From Bifidobacterium sp. 7101 (GTDB lineage Bacteria; Actinomycetota; Actinomycetes; Actinomycetales; Bifidobacteriaceae), in the NCBI RefSeq assembly GCF_000499285.1, contig NZ_AWUN01000003.1:160598-224597 (forward strand): a stretch of DNA of 64,000 bases, read 5' to 3'. Numbering within the stretch: the stretch's first letter is position 1; every line of letters starts with the position of its first letter. Positions 42,511 through 53,364 of this stretch are shown in pieces. The translations under genes were made by a program, and so were the position numbers. The notes beneath the pieces are model-generated. The model was not told the origin of the DNA. It saw only the letters and a program-made list of their open reading frames with translations, and made no database searches.

Positions 42511-45192
42511 ATGCGCACATCGGAAATCGCCAAGCGTTTCCTCGATTATTTCCAGGACAAGGATCATCTGGTGGTTCCCTCCGCCTCCCTGATCTCGCCC
42601 AATCCCACCACTCTCTTCACCATCGCCGGCATGGTCCCCTTCATCCCCTACCTGCTGGGGGAACAGACCCCGCCCAAGAGCCGGATGGCCAGCAACCAGA
42701 AGTGCGTGCGCACCCTGGACATCGACGAGGTGGGCAAGACCACCCGTCATGGCACCTTCTTCCAGATGCTGGGCAACTTCTCCTTTGGGGACTACTTCAA
42801 GGAGGAGGCCATCCACTATGCCTGGGACCTGCTGACCAAGCCCCAGGACCAGGGCGGCTACGGCTTCGACCCCGAAACGATCTGGGTCACCACCTACACC
42901 GACGATGACGAGGCCCGCTCCCTGTGGAAGAACGAGGGCTTCGACCCCGAACACATGGAGATCCTGGGCATGGAGGACAACTTCTGGACCACCGGCGGCC
43001 CCGGTCCCGGCGGTCCCTGCTCCGAGATCTACGTGGATCGCGGCCCTGCCTACGGCAAGGAGGGCGGCCCCTCGGCCGACGAGAACCGTTATATCGAGAT
43101 CTGGGATCTGGTCTTCGAGAACTATGAGGTGGACAACGTCCGCTCCAAGACCGACCTGCACATTGTAGGGGAGCTTGAGCACAAGAACATCGACACCGGC
43201 GCCGGACTGGAGCGCTTGGCCTACCTGCTCCAGGGCAAGCAGAACATCTATGAGACCGATGAGGTCTATCCCGTCATCCAGGCTGCGGAGGGTCTGTCTG
43301 GCCGACATTACGGCGACGATGCCCAGGATGACGTGCGCTTCCGTGTGGTGGCCGACCACGTCCGCTCGGCCCTGATGATCATGAGCGACGGAGTTCGCCC
43401 CAGCAACGTCGGCCGCGGCTACGTGCTGCGCCGTCTGCTGCGCCGGACCATCCGCTCCATGAAGATGCTGGGCGTGGACCAGGAGGTTCTGCCCCAGCTC
43501 TTCCCGGTTTCCAAGGAGGCCATGGCTCCCAGCTACCCTGAGCTCAACGACACCTTCTCTGATGTTGCCGAAGCTGCCTATGGTGAGGAGCTGGCCTTCC
43601 GCCGGACCCTGGACAAGGGGACCACCATCCTGGACACGGCCGTCAAGAAGGCCAAGAAAGGCAAGGGCGATCCCGAGGTCTCCGGCAAGGATGCCTTCAC
43701 CCTGCATGACACTTATGGGTTCCCCATCGAACTGACCCTGGAGATGGCCGCCGAGCAGGGTGTCAAGGTGGATCAGGATGAGTTCCGAAAGCTCATGAAC
43801 GAGCAGAAGTCCAGGGCCCGCGCCGATGCCATGAAGAAGCGGCACAACGTGGACCTGAGCGTCTACGACGATATGCGCAAGAGTCTGGACGAGCCCCAGG
43901 TCTTCCTGGGCTACACCGACTTCTCCAGCCGTTCGACCGTCCTGGGAATCATCCAGGAGGGCAAGGGAGCGGTTCCGGCCGTCAAGGCGCCTGCCCAGGT
44001 TGAGGTGATTCTGGACCGCACGCCCTTCTACGCCGAGGCCGGTGGTCAGCTGGCCGACCAGGGGGAGATACTGACCGATGATGGGGCCGTCCTTGAGGTG
44101 GATGACGTACAGAAGCCCATCAAGGGGCTGACCATCCACCGTTGCCGGCTGACCGAGGGAACGCTGACCCTGCAGGCCAAGGTCACAGCCACCATCGACA
44201 GGAACCGGCGCGGGGCCATTGCTCGCTCGCACACCGCCACGCACATGGTCCACAAGGCCCTGCGCGAGGAACTCGGTCCCCAGGCCACGCAGCGCGGCTC
44301 CGAGGATGCACCCAACAGGCTGCGCTTTGATTTCCAGTGGTCGCAGGCCCCCAGCCGTCAGGCCATGGAAGCGGTGGAATCCCGTGTCAACGACCGCCTG
44401 CGTGACAACCTGGCCGTGACCGCACAGGAGATGAAGTACGACGACGCTATCGCCCTTGGTGCCATGCACCTGTTCGGGGAGAAGTACGGCGATGTGGTCC
44501 GTGTGGTCTCCATTGGCGAGGACGGCTGGAGCCGGGAGCTGTGCGGGGGAACCCATGTGGATCACGTGGGCAAGATCGGTGCAGTCTCCATCATGTCCGA
44601 GGCCTCGGTGGGCACCGGCGTCCGTCGTGTGGATGCCGTGGTGGGCCAGGGGGCCTATGAGTACAACGCCCGTGAGCATGCCCTGGTCTCCCAGCTCTCC
44701 GACAAGCTCAACGCCCGCCCCGACGAGCTTGAGTCCAGAATCTCGGCCCTGCTGGCCAAACTCAAGGAGTCCGACCGCCGACTGGCGGCCACCTATGAGC
44801 GGCAGATGGCGCAGGCTGTGCCCGAGCTGGCCAACCAGGCCCTGCACGCCCCGGGGGATGTCAAGATAGCATCCCGGAATATGGAGCATTTCGGTTCGGT
44901 CGATGCCCTGCGCAAGGCGGTGACCGACACAAGGGCCCGCATGGGCGAGGAATACCCGGTTGTGGTCGCCCTGGCCGGTGTCAGCGAGGATGAGAAGCCT
45001 GTCATCTTCGTGGCCACCAACCAGGTGGCCCGTGACCGGGGTCTCAGGGCCGGTGACCTGGTCAGGACGGCATCCAAGGTCCTGGGAGGCGGCGGCGGTG
45101 GTAAGCCTGACTTCGCCCAGGGCGGCGGCCAGGATGCTTCGGCCATCGATCGGGCCTTGAAGGCCCTGAGTGATCAGGTCCGAGAGGGCTGA
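42511..45192 (+). CDS. alaS: Alanyl-tRNA synthetase
   Basis: 893 residues. The aminoacylation core is N-terminal ([36 protein letters not shown] shortened, [13 protein letters not shown]), with the tRNA-recognition region to about 460. The editing domain holds HTATH near 572 and the CGGTH box near 680 that together bind zinc. A C-terminal DHHA1-like region ends in [15 protein letters not shown]. It charges tRNA-Ala and clears Ser/Gly mischarges. GAAGGAG precedes ATG. It heads the run alaS-ruvX-mltG. Confidence 0.99.
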   Translation: MRTSEIAKRFLDYFQDKDHLVVPSASLISPNPTTLFTIAGMVPFIPYLLGEQTPPKSRMASNQKCVRTLDIDEVGKTTRHGTFFQMLGNFSFGDYFKEEAIHYAWDLLTKPQDQGGYGFDPETIWVTTYTDDDEARSLWKNEGFDPEHMEILGMEDNFWTTGGPGPGGPCSEIYVDRGPAYGKEGGPSADENRYIEIWDLVFENYEVDNVRSKTDLHIVGELEHKNIDTGAGLERLAYLLQGKQNIYETDEVYPVIQAAEGLSGRHYGDDAQDDVRFRVVADHVRSALMIMSDGVRPSNVGRGYVLRRLLRRTIRSMKMLGVDQEVLPQLFPVSKEAMAPSYPELNDTFSDVAEAAYGEELAFRRTLDKGTTILDTAVKKAKKGKGDPEVSGKDAFTLHDTYGFPIELTLEMAAEQGVKVDQDEFRKLMNEQKSRARADAMKKRHNVDLSVYDDMRKSLDEPQVFLGYTDFSSRSTVLGIIQEGKGAVPAVKAPAQVEVILDRTPFYAEAGGQLADQGEILTDDGAVLEVDDVQKPIKGLTIHRCRLTEGTLTLQAKVTATIDRNRRGAIARSHTATHMVHKALREELGPQATQRGSEDAPNRLRFDFQWSQAPSRQAMEAVESRVNDRLRDNLAVTAQEMKYDDAIALGAMHLFGEKYGDVVRVVSIGEDGWSRELCGGTHVDHVGKIGAVSIMSEASVGTGVRRVDAVVGQGAYEYNAREHALVSQLSDKLNARPDELESRISALLAKLKESDRRLAATYERQMAQAVPELANQALHAPGDVKIASRNMEHFGSVDALRKAVTDTRARMGEEYPVVVALAGVSEDEKPVIFVATNQVARDRGLRAGDLVRTASKVLGGGGGGKPDFAQGGGQDASAIDRALKALSDQVREG

Positions 45193-45200
45193 GCTTTCCC

Positions 45201-45683
45201 GTGGGATCGCAGACAGCCGTGTGGCTGGGGGTGGATCTTGGTGAAGCCAGGGTGGGTCTGGCCCTGTCGGACCCGGAGCTGACCCTGGCCTTTCCCGCTG
45301 GCAACATCAGGGTTCAGGGCGACTACTTCCAGGCCCTGGACCAGGTGGAAGACCTGATTATGGATAAATGTGTGTCCAAGGTCGTAGTCGGATACCCCCT
45401 GCTGCTGAGTGGCCAGGCTGGTCGCAGCGCCAAAAAGGCGGCCCGCTGGATGCGTGCCCTGGCCGGTCGCCTGCAGGAGGCTGCACAAGATTCTGGCGTT
45501 GCTCCTGAACAACTGCCCAGTGTAGTATTGCGAGACGAACGACTGACGACCGTCAGCGCCCATCGTCAGCTGTACGATGCCCGCGTGGACGGGCGAAGAC
45601 ATCGTCCCGTGGTCGATCAGCAGTCCGCTGTTGTGCTGTTGCAGTCGGCCCTGGACGACCAACGTGCCGACAAGGAGTACTAA
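45201..45683 (+). CDS. ruvX: RuvX/YqgF family Holliday-junction resolvase-like protein
   Basis: 160 residues starting with GTG 45201, eight bases after alaS. RNase H-like fold signatures: VDLGEARVGLALSDPE near the N terminus, VVVGYPLLLSG and RDERLTTVSAHRQL. The family is linked to pre-16S rRNA 5' end processing and to Holliday junctions. The alaS-ruvX-mltG order is common in actinobacteria and supports the call. Confidence 0.9.
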   Translation: MGSQTAVWLGVDLGEARVGLALSDPELTLAFPAGNIRVQGDYFQALDQVEDLIMDKCVSKVVVGYPLLLSGQAGRSAKKAARWMRALAGRLQEAAQDSGVAPEQLPSVVLRDERLTTVSAHRQLYDARVDGRRHRPVVDQQSAVVLLQSALDDQRADKEY

Positions 45684-46880
45684 TTGGCCGACGACATGCA
45701 GGATTTCTTCCAGGACAAGGTCCAGTGGGTTGCCGATGGGCAGGCCCCTGTTTCCGCTATGCCGCCGCGTCCTCCTCGTTCACGTCGTGAGATGCGCCGT
45801 CGGCGGGAAAGGCGTAAGCATCGCAAGCAGATCATGATCGTCATCATCGCCCTTGCGGTCGTGCTGGCCACCTCCTGCGTGGCGATTCTGGTGGGCGGGC
45901 TGCGCCATGGCGCCCCCCGGATCGTAGCCACCAAGGAGGTCGCCCCCGACTATCCAGGCCCGGGCGGTCAGCCCCTGGAGTTTACTGTCGAGAGCGGCGA
46001 GGGGGCTGATCAGGTGGGTGCCAATCTGGTCAAAGCCGGGGTGGTCAAGTCCACGGCCGCCTTCCTGCATGCCATCACTAGCACCCAGTCCGAATCCAGG
46101 CTCCTGCCTGGCACCTTCGATTTACGCCTGCGCATGAAGGCATCTGACGTGGTGGCCATTCTTACTGACCGGAGTAAGGCTGGAGGTTTCCTGCAGGTGA
46201 GGGCCGGCGAACGGGTCCGCGATGTGGTTGCCCGGGCCGCCCAGCTCTCCGGGGTTCCACAGAGCGAATTCGACGCTCTGATCCAGGCCAAGGGCGAGGA
46301 CATCCTACCCCAGGAGGCACAGGGTAACTTCGAGGGGTGGCTGCAGCCTGGCGAGTATGACGTGCGCAAGGCCGGGTCGGCCGAGGCCATCCTGGGCAAC
46401 CTGGTCTCCAAGCGGATCGAGCATCTGGACCAGTTGGGCGTGCCCGGGGGTCAGGATCGGCAGACCATACTCAACACGGCTTCCATAACCGAGGCCGAGG
46501 TCAACAAGTCGGAATACTACAGCAAGGTGGCTCGGGTCATCGAAAACCGATTGGCCAAGGGAATGCCCCTGGGCATGGACAGCACCGTGGCCTACTCCAA
46601 CAATGTCTCCGCCCTGAAGCTGACCGACGCCATGCTGAAGAACACCAACGACCCCTACAACACCAGGGTCCACCAGGGTCTGCCACCCGGACCCATCGGC
46701 AGCCCGGGGGACGAGGCCATCCAGGCGGTCATGCACCCCGAGTCAGGCGACTGGCTCTATTTTGTGACCGTCAACATGGATACTGGAGAGACCAGGTTCA
46801 GCGACAACACGGATCAGTTCAACCGTGATGTCAAGGAGTACAAGGCCTGGGAGTCCAAGCACAACGAGCAGAGCAAGTAG
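45684..46880 (+). CDS. mltG: Endolytic murein transglycosylase MltG
   Basis: 398 residues, starting at TTG 45684 with AAGGAG six bases before it; the next in-frame ATG is four codons later. A Pro/Arg-rich cytoplasmic tail leads to one membrane segment (IMIVIIALAVVLATSCVAILVGG shortened) at about 50-72. The YceG/MltG domain has the catalytic Glu in SITEAEVNKSEYYSKVARVIENRL (shown in part), then LGMDSTVAYS and GLPPGPIGSPG. It cuts nascent peptidoglycan strands at the membrane. Confidence 0.93.
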   Translation: MADDMQDFFQDKVQWVADGQAPVSAMPPRPPRSRREMRRRRERRKHRKQIMIVIIALAVVLATSCVAILVGGLRHGAPRIVATKEVAPDYPGPGGQPLEFTVESGEGADQVGANLVKAGVVKSTAAFLHAITSTQSESRLLPGTFDLRLRMKASDVVAILTDRSKAGGFLQVRAGERVRDVVARAAQLSGVPQSEFDALIQAKGEDILPQEAQGNFEGWLQPGEYDVRKAGSAEAILGNLVSKRIEHLDQLGVPGGQDRQTILNTASITEAEVNKSEYYSKVARVIENRLAKGMPLGMDSTVAYSNNVSALKLTDAMLKNTNDPYNTRVHQGLPPGPIGSPGDEAIQAVMHPESGDWLYFVTVNMDTGETRFSDNTDQFNRDVKEYKAWESKHNEQSK

Positions 46881-46910
46881 CACCTTGTCCCCGAATCTCA
46901 GTTGCCGGTC

Positions 46911-47384
46911 CTAGACGGCTTCAATGATCAGAGCCATCACCGCTGCGGCTAGGATGACCGGGACATAGGGCAGCGTGAGAGGGCTGTCTGTCCTTGGTGA
47001 CCCGCGGCGGCGAGCCAACCAGACCAGTGCCAGGGCGACCAGTCCCAGCAGGCCCATCATCAGCCACCAGACCAGTATGGTCGTCCATCCCAGAACTGAC
47101 AGGCTCAGGGCTACCAGACCCGTAGCCGTCACGTCACCCAATCCCAGGGCGCCGGGTCGGACCAGGGCCAGCAGGAGCTGGAGTCCTGCACATGCCAGAG
47201 TCAGCAACAGACACTGCGCGAGCATTATCGGCCGGGCCTGGATCAGTGAAAAGACCAGCAGGGTCACGGTCTGCAGCACCAGGCCCAAGAGCACCAGAAG
47301 ACGGGGGACTCGCCGGGAGCGGATGTCGATCAGGGCCAGGAGGAGGGCGGTCAGCAGTCCCGGCGCTGGGATGAGGTAGACCAT
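46911..47384 (-). CDS. Prepilin peptidase, A24 family (TadV-like)
   Basis: 157 residues, nearly all membrane (about six segments). The two catalytic Asp regions are visible: [11 protein letters not shown] near residue 19 and the GLGDVT motif near 88. The methyltransferase domain of PilD is absent, as in TadV-type enzymes. It would cleave Flp/Tad prepilin leader peptides at the inner face of the membrane. It lies antisense between mltG and aroC; no pilin or Tad gene is in the window. Confidence 0.85.
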   Translation of the reverse strand: MVYLIPAPGLLTALLLALIDIRSRRVPRLLVLLGLVLQTVTLLVFSLIQARPIMLAQCLLLTLACAGLQLLLALVRPGALGLGDVTATGLVALSLSVLGWTTILVWWLMMGLLGLVALALVWLARRRGSPRTDSPLTLPYVPVILAAAVMALIIEAV

Positions 47385-47446
47385 CTTCTAAGATAATCAT
47401 AGGTAGCCCTAACCTGGCAAACGAGGAACGAACGAGGAGCTTGAAT

Positions 47447-48640
47447 ATGTTGCGCTGGCAGACGGCAGGGGAATCCCACGGAGAGGCCCTGGTGGCCATG
47501 ATGGAGGGTCTGCCCGCAGGGGTCGCAGTATCCACCAAGGATATCGAATCGGCCCTGGCCCGTCGTCGGCTGGGCTATGGCCGTGGGGCCAGGATGGGCT
47601 TTGAGCAGGACAAGGTTCGGCTGCTGACCGGAGTCAGACATGGACGGACGCTGGGCTCACCAGTGGCCATCGAAATCGGCAACACGGAGTGGCCCAAGTG
47701 GGAGCGGATCATGAGCGTGGACGAGCTGCCCGCCGATCAGGAGCCCCCGGCGACCGGTCGCAATGCACCCCTGACCAGGCCTAGGCCGGGCCATGCAGAT
47801 CTGACCGGCATGCGCAAGTACGGGTTTACGGATGCGCGTCCGGTCCTTGAGCGCTCCTCTGCCAGGGAGACCGCTTCCAGGGTGGCCCTGGGATCGGTGG
47901 CCGCCGACTTCCTGCAACAGGCCCTGGGCATACGGACCGTCTCCCATGTCATCTCCATAGCGGGGGTCGGCCTGGAGGGGCATGAGGCTACGCCCGGCCC
48001 TGAGGACGGACCCGCCTTGGACGCTTCCCCGGTCAGGACCCTGGACAAGGACGCCGAGAAGCGGATGATGGCCAGGATCGACCAGATCAAGAAGGACGGC
48101 GACACCGCCGGTGGGGTCTTTGAGGTCATCGCTTATGGCGTTCCAGCAGGCCTGGGCACCTATGTGGAGGACGACCGGCGTCTGGATGCCGCCCTGGCCA
48201 GTGCCTTCATGGGCATTCAGGCCATCAAGGGTGTGGAGATCGGCGATGGATTCAGCGAGGCTGACCGACCCGGTTCACAGGCCCATGACGAGATGGAGCC
48301 CGGTCCGGACGGCACCATTCGCAGACTCAGCAACCATGCGGGCGGCCTTGAGGGCGGCACCTCCAACGGCCAGCCCATCAGGGTGAGGGCCGCCATGAAG
48401 CCCATCTCCTCGGTACCCCGGGCCCTGCGCACGGTGGATGTGGCCACCGGCCAGCCTGCCCAGGCCATCCATCAGCGTTCCGACGTGACCGCCGTGCCTG
48501 CCGCCGCAGTGATCGGCGAAGCCATGATGAACCTGACATTGGCGCGATTCGCCTTGGAGAAGTTCGGCGGCGACTCGCTCGAGGAGGTTCGGCGCAACGC
48601 CCAGGCCTACCTTCAGTCCTGGCCCGAGCATCTTCGGTGA
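47447..48640 (+). CDS. aroC: Chorismate synthase
   Basis: 397 residues from ATG 47447 behind GAGGAG; a TTG two codons upstream is in frame. Signatures: [20 protein letters not shown] (20 residues) at the N terminus, [52 protein letters not shown] and [15 protein letters not shown]. It removes phosphate from EPSP to give chorismate, using reduced FMN. First of aroC-aroKB-aroQ. Confidence 0.98.
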   Translation: MLRWQTAGESHGEALVAMMEGLPAGVAVSTKDIESALARRRLGYGRGARMGFEQDKVRLLTGVRHGRTLGSPVAIEIGNTEWPKWERIMSVDELPADQEPPATGRNAPLTRPRPGHADLTGMRKYGFTDARPVLERSSARETASRVALGSVAADFLQQALGIRTVSHVISIAGVGLEGHEATPGPEDGPALDASPVRTLDKDAEKRMMARIDQIKKDGDTAGGVFEVIAYGVPAGLGTYVEDDRRLDAALASAFMGIQAIKGVEIGDGFSEADRPGSQAHDEMEPGPDGTIRRLSNHAGGLEGGTSNGQPIRVRAAMKPISSVPRALRTVDVATGQPAQAIHQRSDVTAVPAAAVIGEAMMNLTLARFALEKFGGDSLEEVRRNAQAYLQSWPEHLR

Positions 48641-48653
48641 AGGGCGTAATCGC

Positions 48654-50285
48654 ATGATTGACAGCAGCAGCATGCCCAAGGCCGTCGTCATCGGCATGCC
48701 CGGCGCGGGCAAGACCCGTCTGGGCAGGGAGACGGCCGCCCTGATCAAGGCGCCCTTCCGGGATACGGACCAGTGTATCGAAGAAGAGGCAGGCCAAACG
48801 GTCAGTGAGATCTTCGACACTCAAGGCGAGCAGGCTTTCCGTGACATGGAAACCCGGGCGGTCCTGGACCTCCTGAAGGATTTTCCCGGCGGCATCCTCT
48901 CCCTGGGGGGAGGGGCTCCCATGAGTACCGGGGTCTTCCAGGCGCTACAGGACTATCGGCGGGCAGGCGGTGCTGTAGTCTACCTGCAGATCGACCCCGA
49001 GGAAGGGGTCACCCGGGCGGCTCGCTCGGATCATCGTCCTCTTCTTCGTGGCGGTGCATCGGAGCGCTGGATGGCTCTCTATCGCGAGCGTCGCAGCGTC
49101 TACCAGGAGCTGGCCACCATCACCCTCAAATCCAGGAACACCACCCCCCGTGCCCTGGCCCGACGGCTGGCCGATGCCCTGACTGAGCGGGTGGTTCACG
49201 TCAGCGGTCCCGACCCCTACGATGTGAGGATCGGTGCAGGCGTGACCGGGCGACTGCATGAGCTGCTTGGTGACCAGACCATGAGGGTCGCTCTGATTCA
49301 CACCCAGCCGGTCCAACGCCATTCCGACCATGCCCGGGCCCTGCTTCGACAAGCCGGGTATCAGGTAGTGGATCTGACCATTCCCGACGCGGAGGCCGGC
49401 AAGACCATCCAGGTCAGCCAGGGTATCTGGGAGCGCCTGGCCACTGAGGGCTTCACCCGCTCCGACGCGGTCGTGGGACTGGGCGGGGGAGCGGCCACAG
49501 ACCAGGCCGGGTTCATCGCCGCCACCTGGATGCGGGGCATCCGCTATGTGAACTGCCCCACCTCCCTGTTGGCCATGGTCGATGCCTCCACCGGGGGCAA
49601 AACGGGCATCAACCTGGAGCAGGGCAAGAATCTGGTCGGCAGCTTCTATACCCCTGCCGGCGTATTGGCTGATTTGCGGACCCTGCGGACCCTGCCCAAT
49701 GACATCTTTGTAGAGGGTCTGGGCGAGGTGGCCAAGTCCGGATTCATCATGGACGGAGGCATCCTGCGCGAGCTGGAGGAGCGAGCCGAGTCCTTGCGTG
49801 CCTTCGATGGTCAGGAGTCCGACCAGTGGCTGGGTACGGTTGTTCAGGATCTGATCGAACGCACCGTCGAGGTCAAGGCCCGGCACGTCTCTGTCGACCT
49901 CAAGGAGTCCGGCTTGCGGGAGTTCCTCAACTACGGGCACACCCTGGGCCACGCCATCGAAAAGATCGAACACTTCACCTGGCGGCATGGTCAGGCCGTG
50001 TCCGTGGGCATGGTCTTCGCAGCCGAGCTGGCCAGGATCACCGGCCACCTGGATCAGGATGCGGTCGACTATCATCGGCAGCTTCTGTCCTCCCTGGGAC
50101 TGAGGACCTGGTGGAATGGGGGAGACTTCGACCAGGTGCTGGCCCTCATGCATCGGGACAAAAAGGCCCGTGGCAACAAGTTGCGGTTTATCATTCTTGA
50201 TGGTTTGGGCAAACCCACCCACCTGGACGACCCGCCGGTCTCGGCGATCAAGGAGGCCTTCCAGGCCATACGCAAGGAGGAATGA
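48654..50285 (+). CDS. aroKB: Fused shikimate kinase / 3-dehydroquinate synthase
   Basis: 543 residues. The N-terminal kinase (about 1-175) has the P-loop GMPGAGKT (14-21), the shikimate-binding [13 protein letters not shown] and LSLGGGAPM. The C-terminal 3-dehydroquinate synthase (about 180-543) has [40 protein letters not shown] and [11 protein letters not shown] with metal ligands. Steps 2 and 5 of the shikimate pathway are thus in one polypeptide, a fusion common in bifidobacteria. It is 13 bases after aroC. Confidence 0.97.
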   Translation: MIDSSSMPKAVVIGMPGAGKTRLGRETAALIKAPFRDTDQCIEEEAGQTVSEIFDTQGEQAFRDMETRAVLDLLKDFPGGILSLGGGAPMSTGVFQALQDYRRAGGAVVYLQIDPEEGVTRAARSDHRPLLRGGASERWMALYRERRSVYQELATITLKSRNTTPRALARRLADALTERVVHVSGPDPYDVRIGAGVTGRLHELLGDQTMRVALIHTQPVQRHSDHARALLRQAGYQVVDLTIPDAEAGKTIQVSQGIWERLATEGFTRSDAVVGLGGGAATDQAGFIAATWMRGIRYVNCPTSLLAMVDASTGGKTGINLEQGKNLVGSFYTPAGVLADLRTLRTLPNDIFVEGLGEVAKSGFIMDGGILRELEERAESLRAFDGQESDQWLGTVVQDLIERTVEVKARHVSVDLKESGLREFLNYGHTLGHAIEKIEHFTWRHGQAVSVGMVFAAELARITGHLDQDAVDYHRQLLSSLGLRTWWNGGDFDQVLALMHRDKKARGNKLRFIILDGLGKPTHLDDPPVSAIKEAFQAIRKEE

Positions 50286-50288
50286 CAG

Positions 50289-50759
50289 ATGGCGGATGCC
50301 GACAAGGGCATGCAGAAGGTTCTGGTGGTCAACGGACCCAACCTGGGTCGGCTGGGTGTGCGCGACCCTGATGTCTATGGTCGTCAGGATCTGGCGACTC
50401 TGACCCGGGACTGCGAAGACTGGGGTCAGCAGCTGGGTCTGGATGTTCAGGTGCTGCAGTCGGACGACGAGGGCCAGGTCATCCGCTGGATGCACCAGGC
50501 GGTGGATCAGCGCAGTGCAGTGGTGCTCAACCCCGCCGCCTTCACCCACTACAGCTATGGGCTTGCCGATGCCGCCGTCCAGGTCACCCAGGTGGGGCTG
50601 CCGCTGATGGAGGTCCATATTTCCAATCCCTCGTCCAGAGAGGCCTTCCGTCGGCGCAGTGTCATCTCGCCGGTGGCCACCGGCACCATCACCGGCATGG
50701 GCTTCTACGGCTACCGGCTGGCCCTGGAGGCTGTGGCCCACCTGCTGGAGACCGCATGA
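50289..50759 (+). CDS. aroQ: 3-dehydroquinate dehydratase, type II
   Basis: 156 residues. It matches type II enzymes: VVNGPNLGRLGVRDPDVYGR (20 residues), the loop with catalytic Arg and Tyr, then VLNPAAFTHYSYGLADAA, LPLMEVHISNPSSREAFRRRS and GTITGMGFYGY. It converts 3-dehydroquinate to 3-dehydroshikimate. Three bases after aroKB and overlapping the start of the UvrA-like gene by four bases. Confidence 0.95.
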   Translation: MADADKGMQKVLVVNGPNLGRLGVRDPDVYGRQDLATLTRDCEDWGQQLGLDVQVLQSDDEGQVIRWMHQAVDQRSAVVLNPAAFTHYSYGLADAAVQVTQVGLPLMEVHISNPSSREAFRRRSVISPVATGTITGMGFYGYRLALEAVAHLLETA

Positions 50760-53299
50760 GCGACAGCGGGGAGACCGGCAGGAAACTTTCCGCACCGCCC
50801 GAGGCCATCCTTGTCCGTGGCGCCAGGGTCCACAACCTGCGCAACCTGGATGTCGACATTCCTTTGAACCGCCTGGTGGGCATCGCCGGGGTCTCGGGCT
50901 CCGGCAAGTCCTCCCTGGCTCTGGGGGTCCTCTATGCCGAGGGTTCCCGCCGCTACCTGGAATCCCTGTCCACCTACACCAGAAGGCGGATGACCCAGGC
51001 CCAGCGTCCCCAGGTGGAGTCGGTGCGTTTCCTGCCTCCTGCCCTGGCCCTGCGCCAACGCCCGGGTGTGGGCGGCATGCGCTCCACCTTCGGCACCGCC
51101 ACCGAGCTGCTCAACGTGCTCAGGCTGATGTTCTCCCGGCTGGCCAGCCATGTCTGCCCCAATGGCCATCGCCAGGAGCCCACCCTGGCTGTGGCGGCCG
51201 AGATGCCCATCACCTGCCCGGTCTGCGGCGCTGAAGTGGAGCCTCCCAGCGCCGAGGAGCTGGCCTTCAACTCCCTGGGAGCCTGCCCTACCTGCCAGGG
51301 GACCGGGACCGTGCGCGAGGTGGACGATGCCACCCTGGTTCCCGATGACAGCCTGACCATCGACCAGGGGGCCGTGGTGCCCTGGCGGACCTTCGGCTTC
51401 AACGTCCAGCCCGACATCGTGCGCGAGTTCGGAGTCCGCACAGATGTGCCCTGGCGGGATCTGACCGATCGGGAGCGGAAGATCGTCTTCGAGGGGCCGG
51501 CCGAGAAGAAGCACATCACCATTACTTCGATCAAGGGTGTCCACGAGCTGGACTTCACCTTCCGCAACGCACGGCTGACCGTGACTGAGGAGCTCAAGAG
51601 GGCCAACGACGACAAGCGCCTGGCCAAGGTGGCCAAGTTCCTGACCGAACGGACCTGCCCGGACTGCAACGGCACGAGGCTCAACCAGCGGGCGCGTCTG
51701 CCAGAGATCAACGGTGACAATCTGGCCGAGGTTACCTCCTGGCCCTTGGATCGGGTGCTGGACTGGGGTCGGAAGCTGCCGCCCACGCTGCCCGCACCCA
51801 TGCGGCCCATGGCTTCGGCCCTCTGCAAGACTCTGGACGAGATGGGCAGACGGTTGATCCAATTGGGACTGAGCTACCTGACCCTGGACCGCTCCAGCGC
51901 ATCCCTATCCACAGGTGAGCGGCAACGGGCCCAGCTGGCCAGGGCCGTGCGTAATGAGACCACAGGCGTGCTCTATGTGCTGGACGAGCCCTCGACCGGC
52001 CTGCATCCTGCCAATCTGGAGGGGCTGATAGGGGTCATGCGCGATCTGCTGGCTGACGGCAATTCGGTGGTTTTCGTCGACCACGACGTCAAGGTTCTGG
52101 AATCAGCCGATTATTTGATTGAAATGGGTCCCGGAGCTGGGGAGCGCGGCGGCAGGATTCTGTCCCAGGGGGCCCCTGAACAGATTGCCGCTAATTCGGA
52201 CTCACGCATAGCCGGCTTTTTGGATGGACGCGAATCCGTTTTGGTACGGGACCGGCATCCCATGCCTGCAGAGGATGAGTGGATCCGCATGCAGTCAGGG
52301 CCCATTCACACGGTCCATCCCCTGGACCTGGCCATTCCGCGTGGGTGCATGACGGCTGTGACCGGCGTCTCCGGCTCCGGCAAGACCACTATGATCCTGG
52401 AGTCCCTGGTCCCGGCCCTGCAGGCCCGCATCCAGGGCGACTCCATGCCCAAGCATGTGCACAGTCTGGACCCGGCCGGCATCGACAGAGTTCGCCTGGT
52501 GGACTCCTCGCCCATAGGCATCAACGTGCGCTCCACAGTGGCCACCTACTCGGGGCTCATGGACCGGCTGCGCCGCCTCTTCGCGGCCACTGACCAGGCG
52601 AAAAAGGAGAAGCTGGGCATTTCGGCTTTCTCCTACAACACAGGATCGCTGCGCTGTCCCCAATGCGACGGCACCGGCCAGATCAGTCTGGATGTGCAGT
52701 TCCTGCCGGACATCCCCATCACCTGCCCCAGTTGCCATGGTCGTCGATACCGTCCGGAGGCCGAGCACTACCGCCTGTCCACGCCGGCCCACCCGGAGCC
52801 GATGAGCCTGCCCGATCTGCTGGCCATGGAGGTGGGCCGGGCCCTGGAGGTCTTCGCACAAGTCCGTGAGTACACGGCCATCCGCCGAGGCCTGCAGACA
52901 CTGAAGGACCTGGGCCTGGACTACCTGACTCTTGGGGAGGACACCCCTTCCCTGTCTGGCGGGGAGGCCCAGCGTCTGAAGCTGTCCAACGAGCTGGGTC
53001 GCAGGCAGAATGGCTCCATGTTCGTCCTGGACGAGCCCACCACCGGCCTGCATCCCTTGGATGTGCGCGTCCTGATCGGAGTGCTGGAGCGCCTGGTCAG
53101 CAAGGGGGCCACGGTGGTCTTCATCGAGCACGATCTGGACATGATCGCCAACGCCGACCATGTGGTCGACATGGGCCCGGGCGGCGGCGATCGTGGAGGA
53201 AGAATCGTGGCCCAGGGCGACCCTGAATCAGTGGCCCGCAACCCGGATTCAGTGACCGGCCGCTACCTGGCCGACCACCTGCATCTGGAGCGTGTCTGA
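50756..53299 (+). CDS. UvrA-like ABC ATPase (class II, drug-resistance type)
   Basis: 847 residues, about 100 shorter than canonical UvrA. Two ABC modules are visible: Walker A GVSGSGKSS near 43-51 and GVSGSGKTT near 541, signatures SLSTGERQRAQLAR and SLSGGEAQRLKLSN, and Walker B LYVLDEPSTGLHP and MFVLDEPTTGLHP. Zinc sites are CPDCNG and CPQCDG...CPSCHGRR. Shorter homologues lacking the UvrB-binding domain protect producers against DNA-binding antibiotics; this role is possible here. Overlap with aroQ (ATGA) suggests coupled expression with the aro genes. Confidence 0.9.
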   Translation: MSDSGETGRKLSAPPEAILVRGARVHNLRNLDVDIPLNRLVGIAGVSGSGKSSLALGVLYAEGSRRYLESLSTYTRRRMTQAQRPQVESVRFLPPALALRQRPGVGGMRSTFGTATELLNVLRLMFSRLASHVCPNGHRQEPTLAVAAEMPITCPVCGAEVEPPSAEELAFNSLGACPTCQGTGTVREVDDATLVPDDSLTIDQGAVVPWRTFGFNVQPDIVREFGVRTDVPWRDLTDRERKIVFEGPAEKKHITITSIKGVHELDFTFRNARLTVTEELKRANDDKRLAKVAKFLTERTCPDCNGTRLNQRARLPEINGDNLAEVTSWPLDRVLDWGRKLPPTLPAPMRPMASALCKTLDEMGRRLIQLGLSYLTLDRSSASLSTGERQRAQLARAVRNETTGVLYVLDEPSTGLHPANLEGLIGVMRDLLADGNSVVFVDHDVKVLESADYLIEMGPGAGERGGRILSQGAPEQIAANSDSRIAGFLDGRESVLVRDRHPMPAEDEWIRMQSGPIHTVHPLDLAIPRGCMTAVTGVSGSGKTTMILESLVPALQARIQGDSMPKHVHSLDPAGIDRVRLVDSSPIGINVRSTVATYSGLMDRLRRLFAATDQAKKEKLGISAFSYNTGSLRCPQCDGTGQISLDVQFLPDIPITCPSCHGRRYRPEAEHYRLSTPAHPEPMSLPDLLAMEVGRALEVFAQVREYTAIRRGLQTLKDLGLDYLTLGEDTPSLSGGEAQRLKLSNELGRRQNGSMFVLDEPTTGLHPLDVRVLIGVLERLVSKGATVVFIEHDLDMIANADHVVDMGPGGGDRGGRIVAQGDPESVARNPDSVTGRYLADHLHLERV

Positions 53300-53364
53300 A
53301 TTCGTCCTTCCTCCTCGAGTGTTGGCAGCTTTCTGGTCGTTCCTGCCTGATAGGCTGAAGTTCC

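Noticed and set aside
42400..44889. An 829-codon minus-strand open frame across alaS.
   Set aside because: Shadow of alaS codon usage; no SD or recognisable domain.
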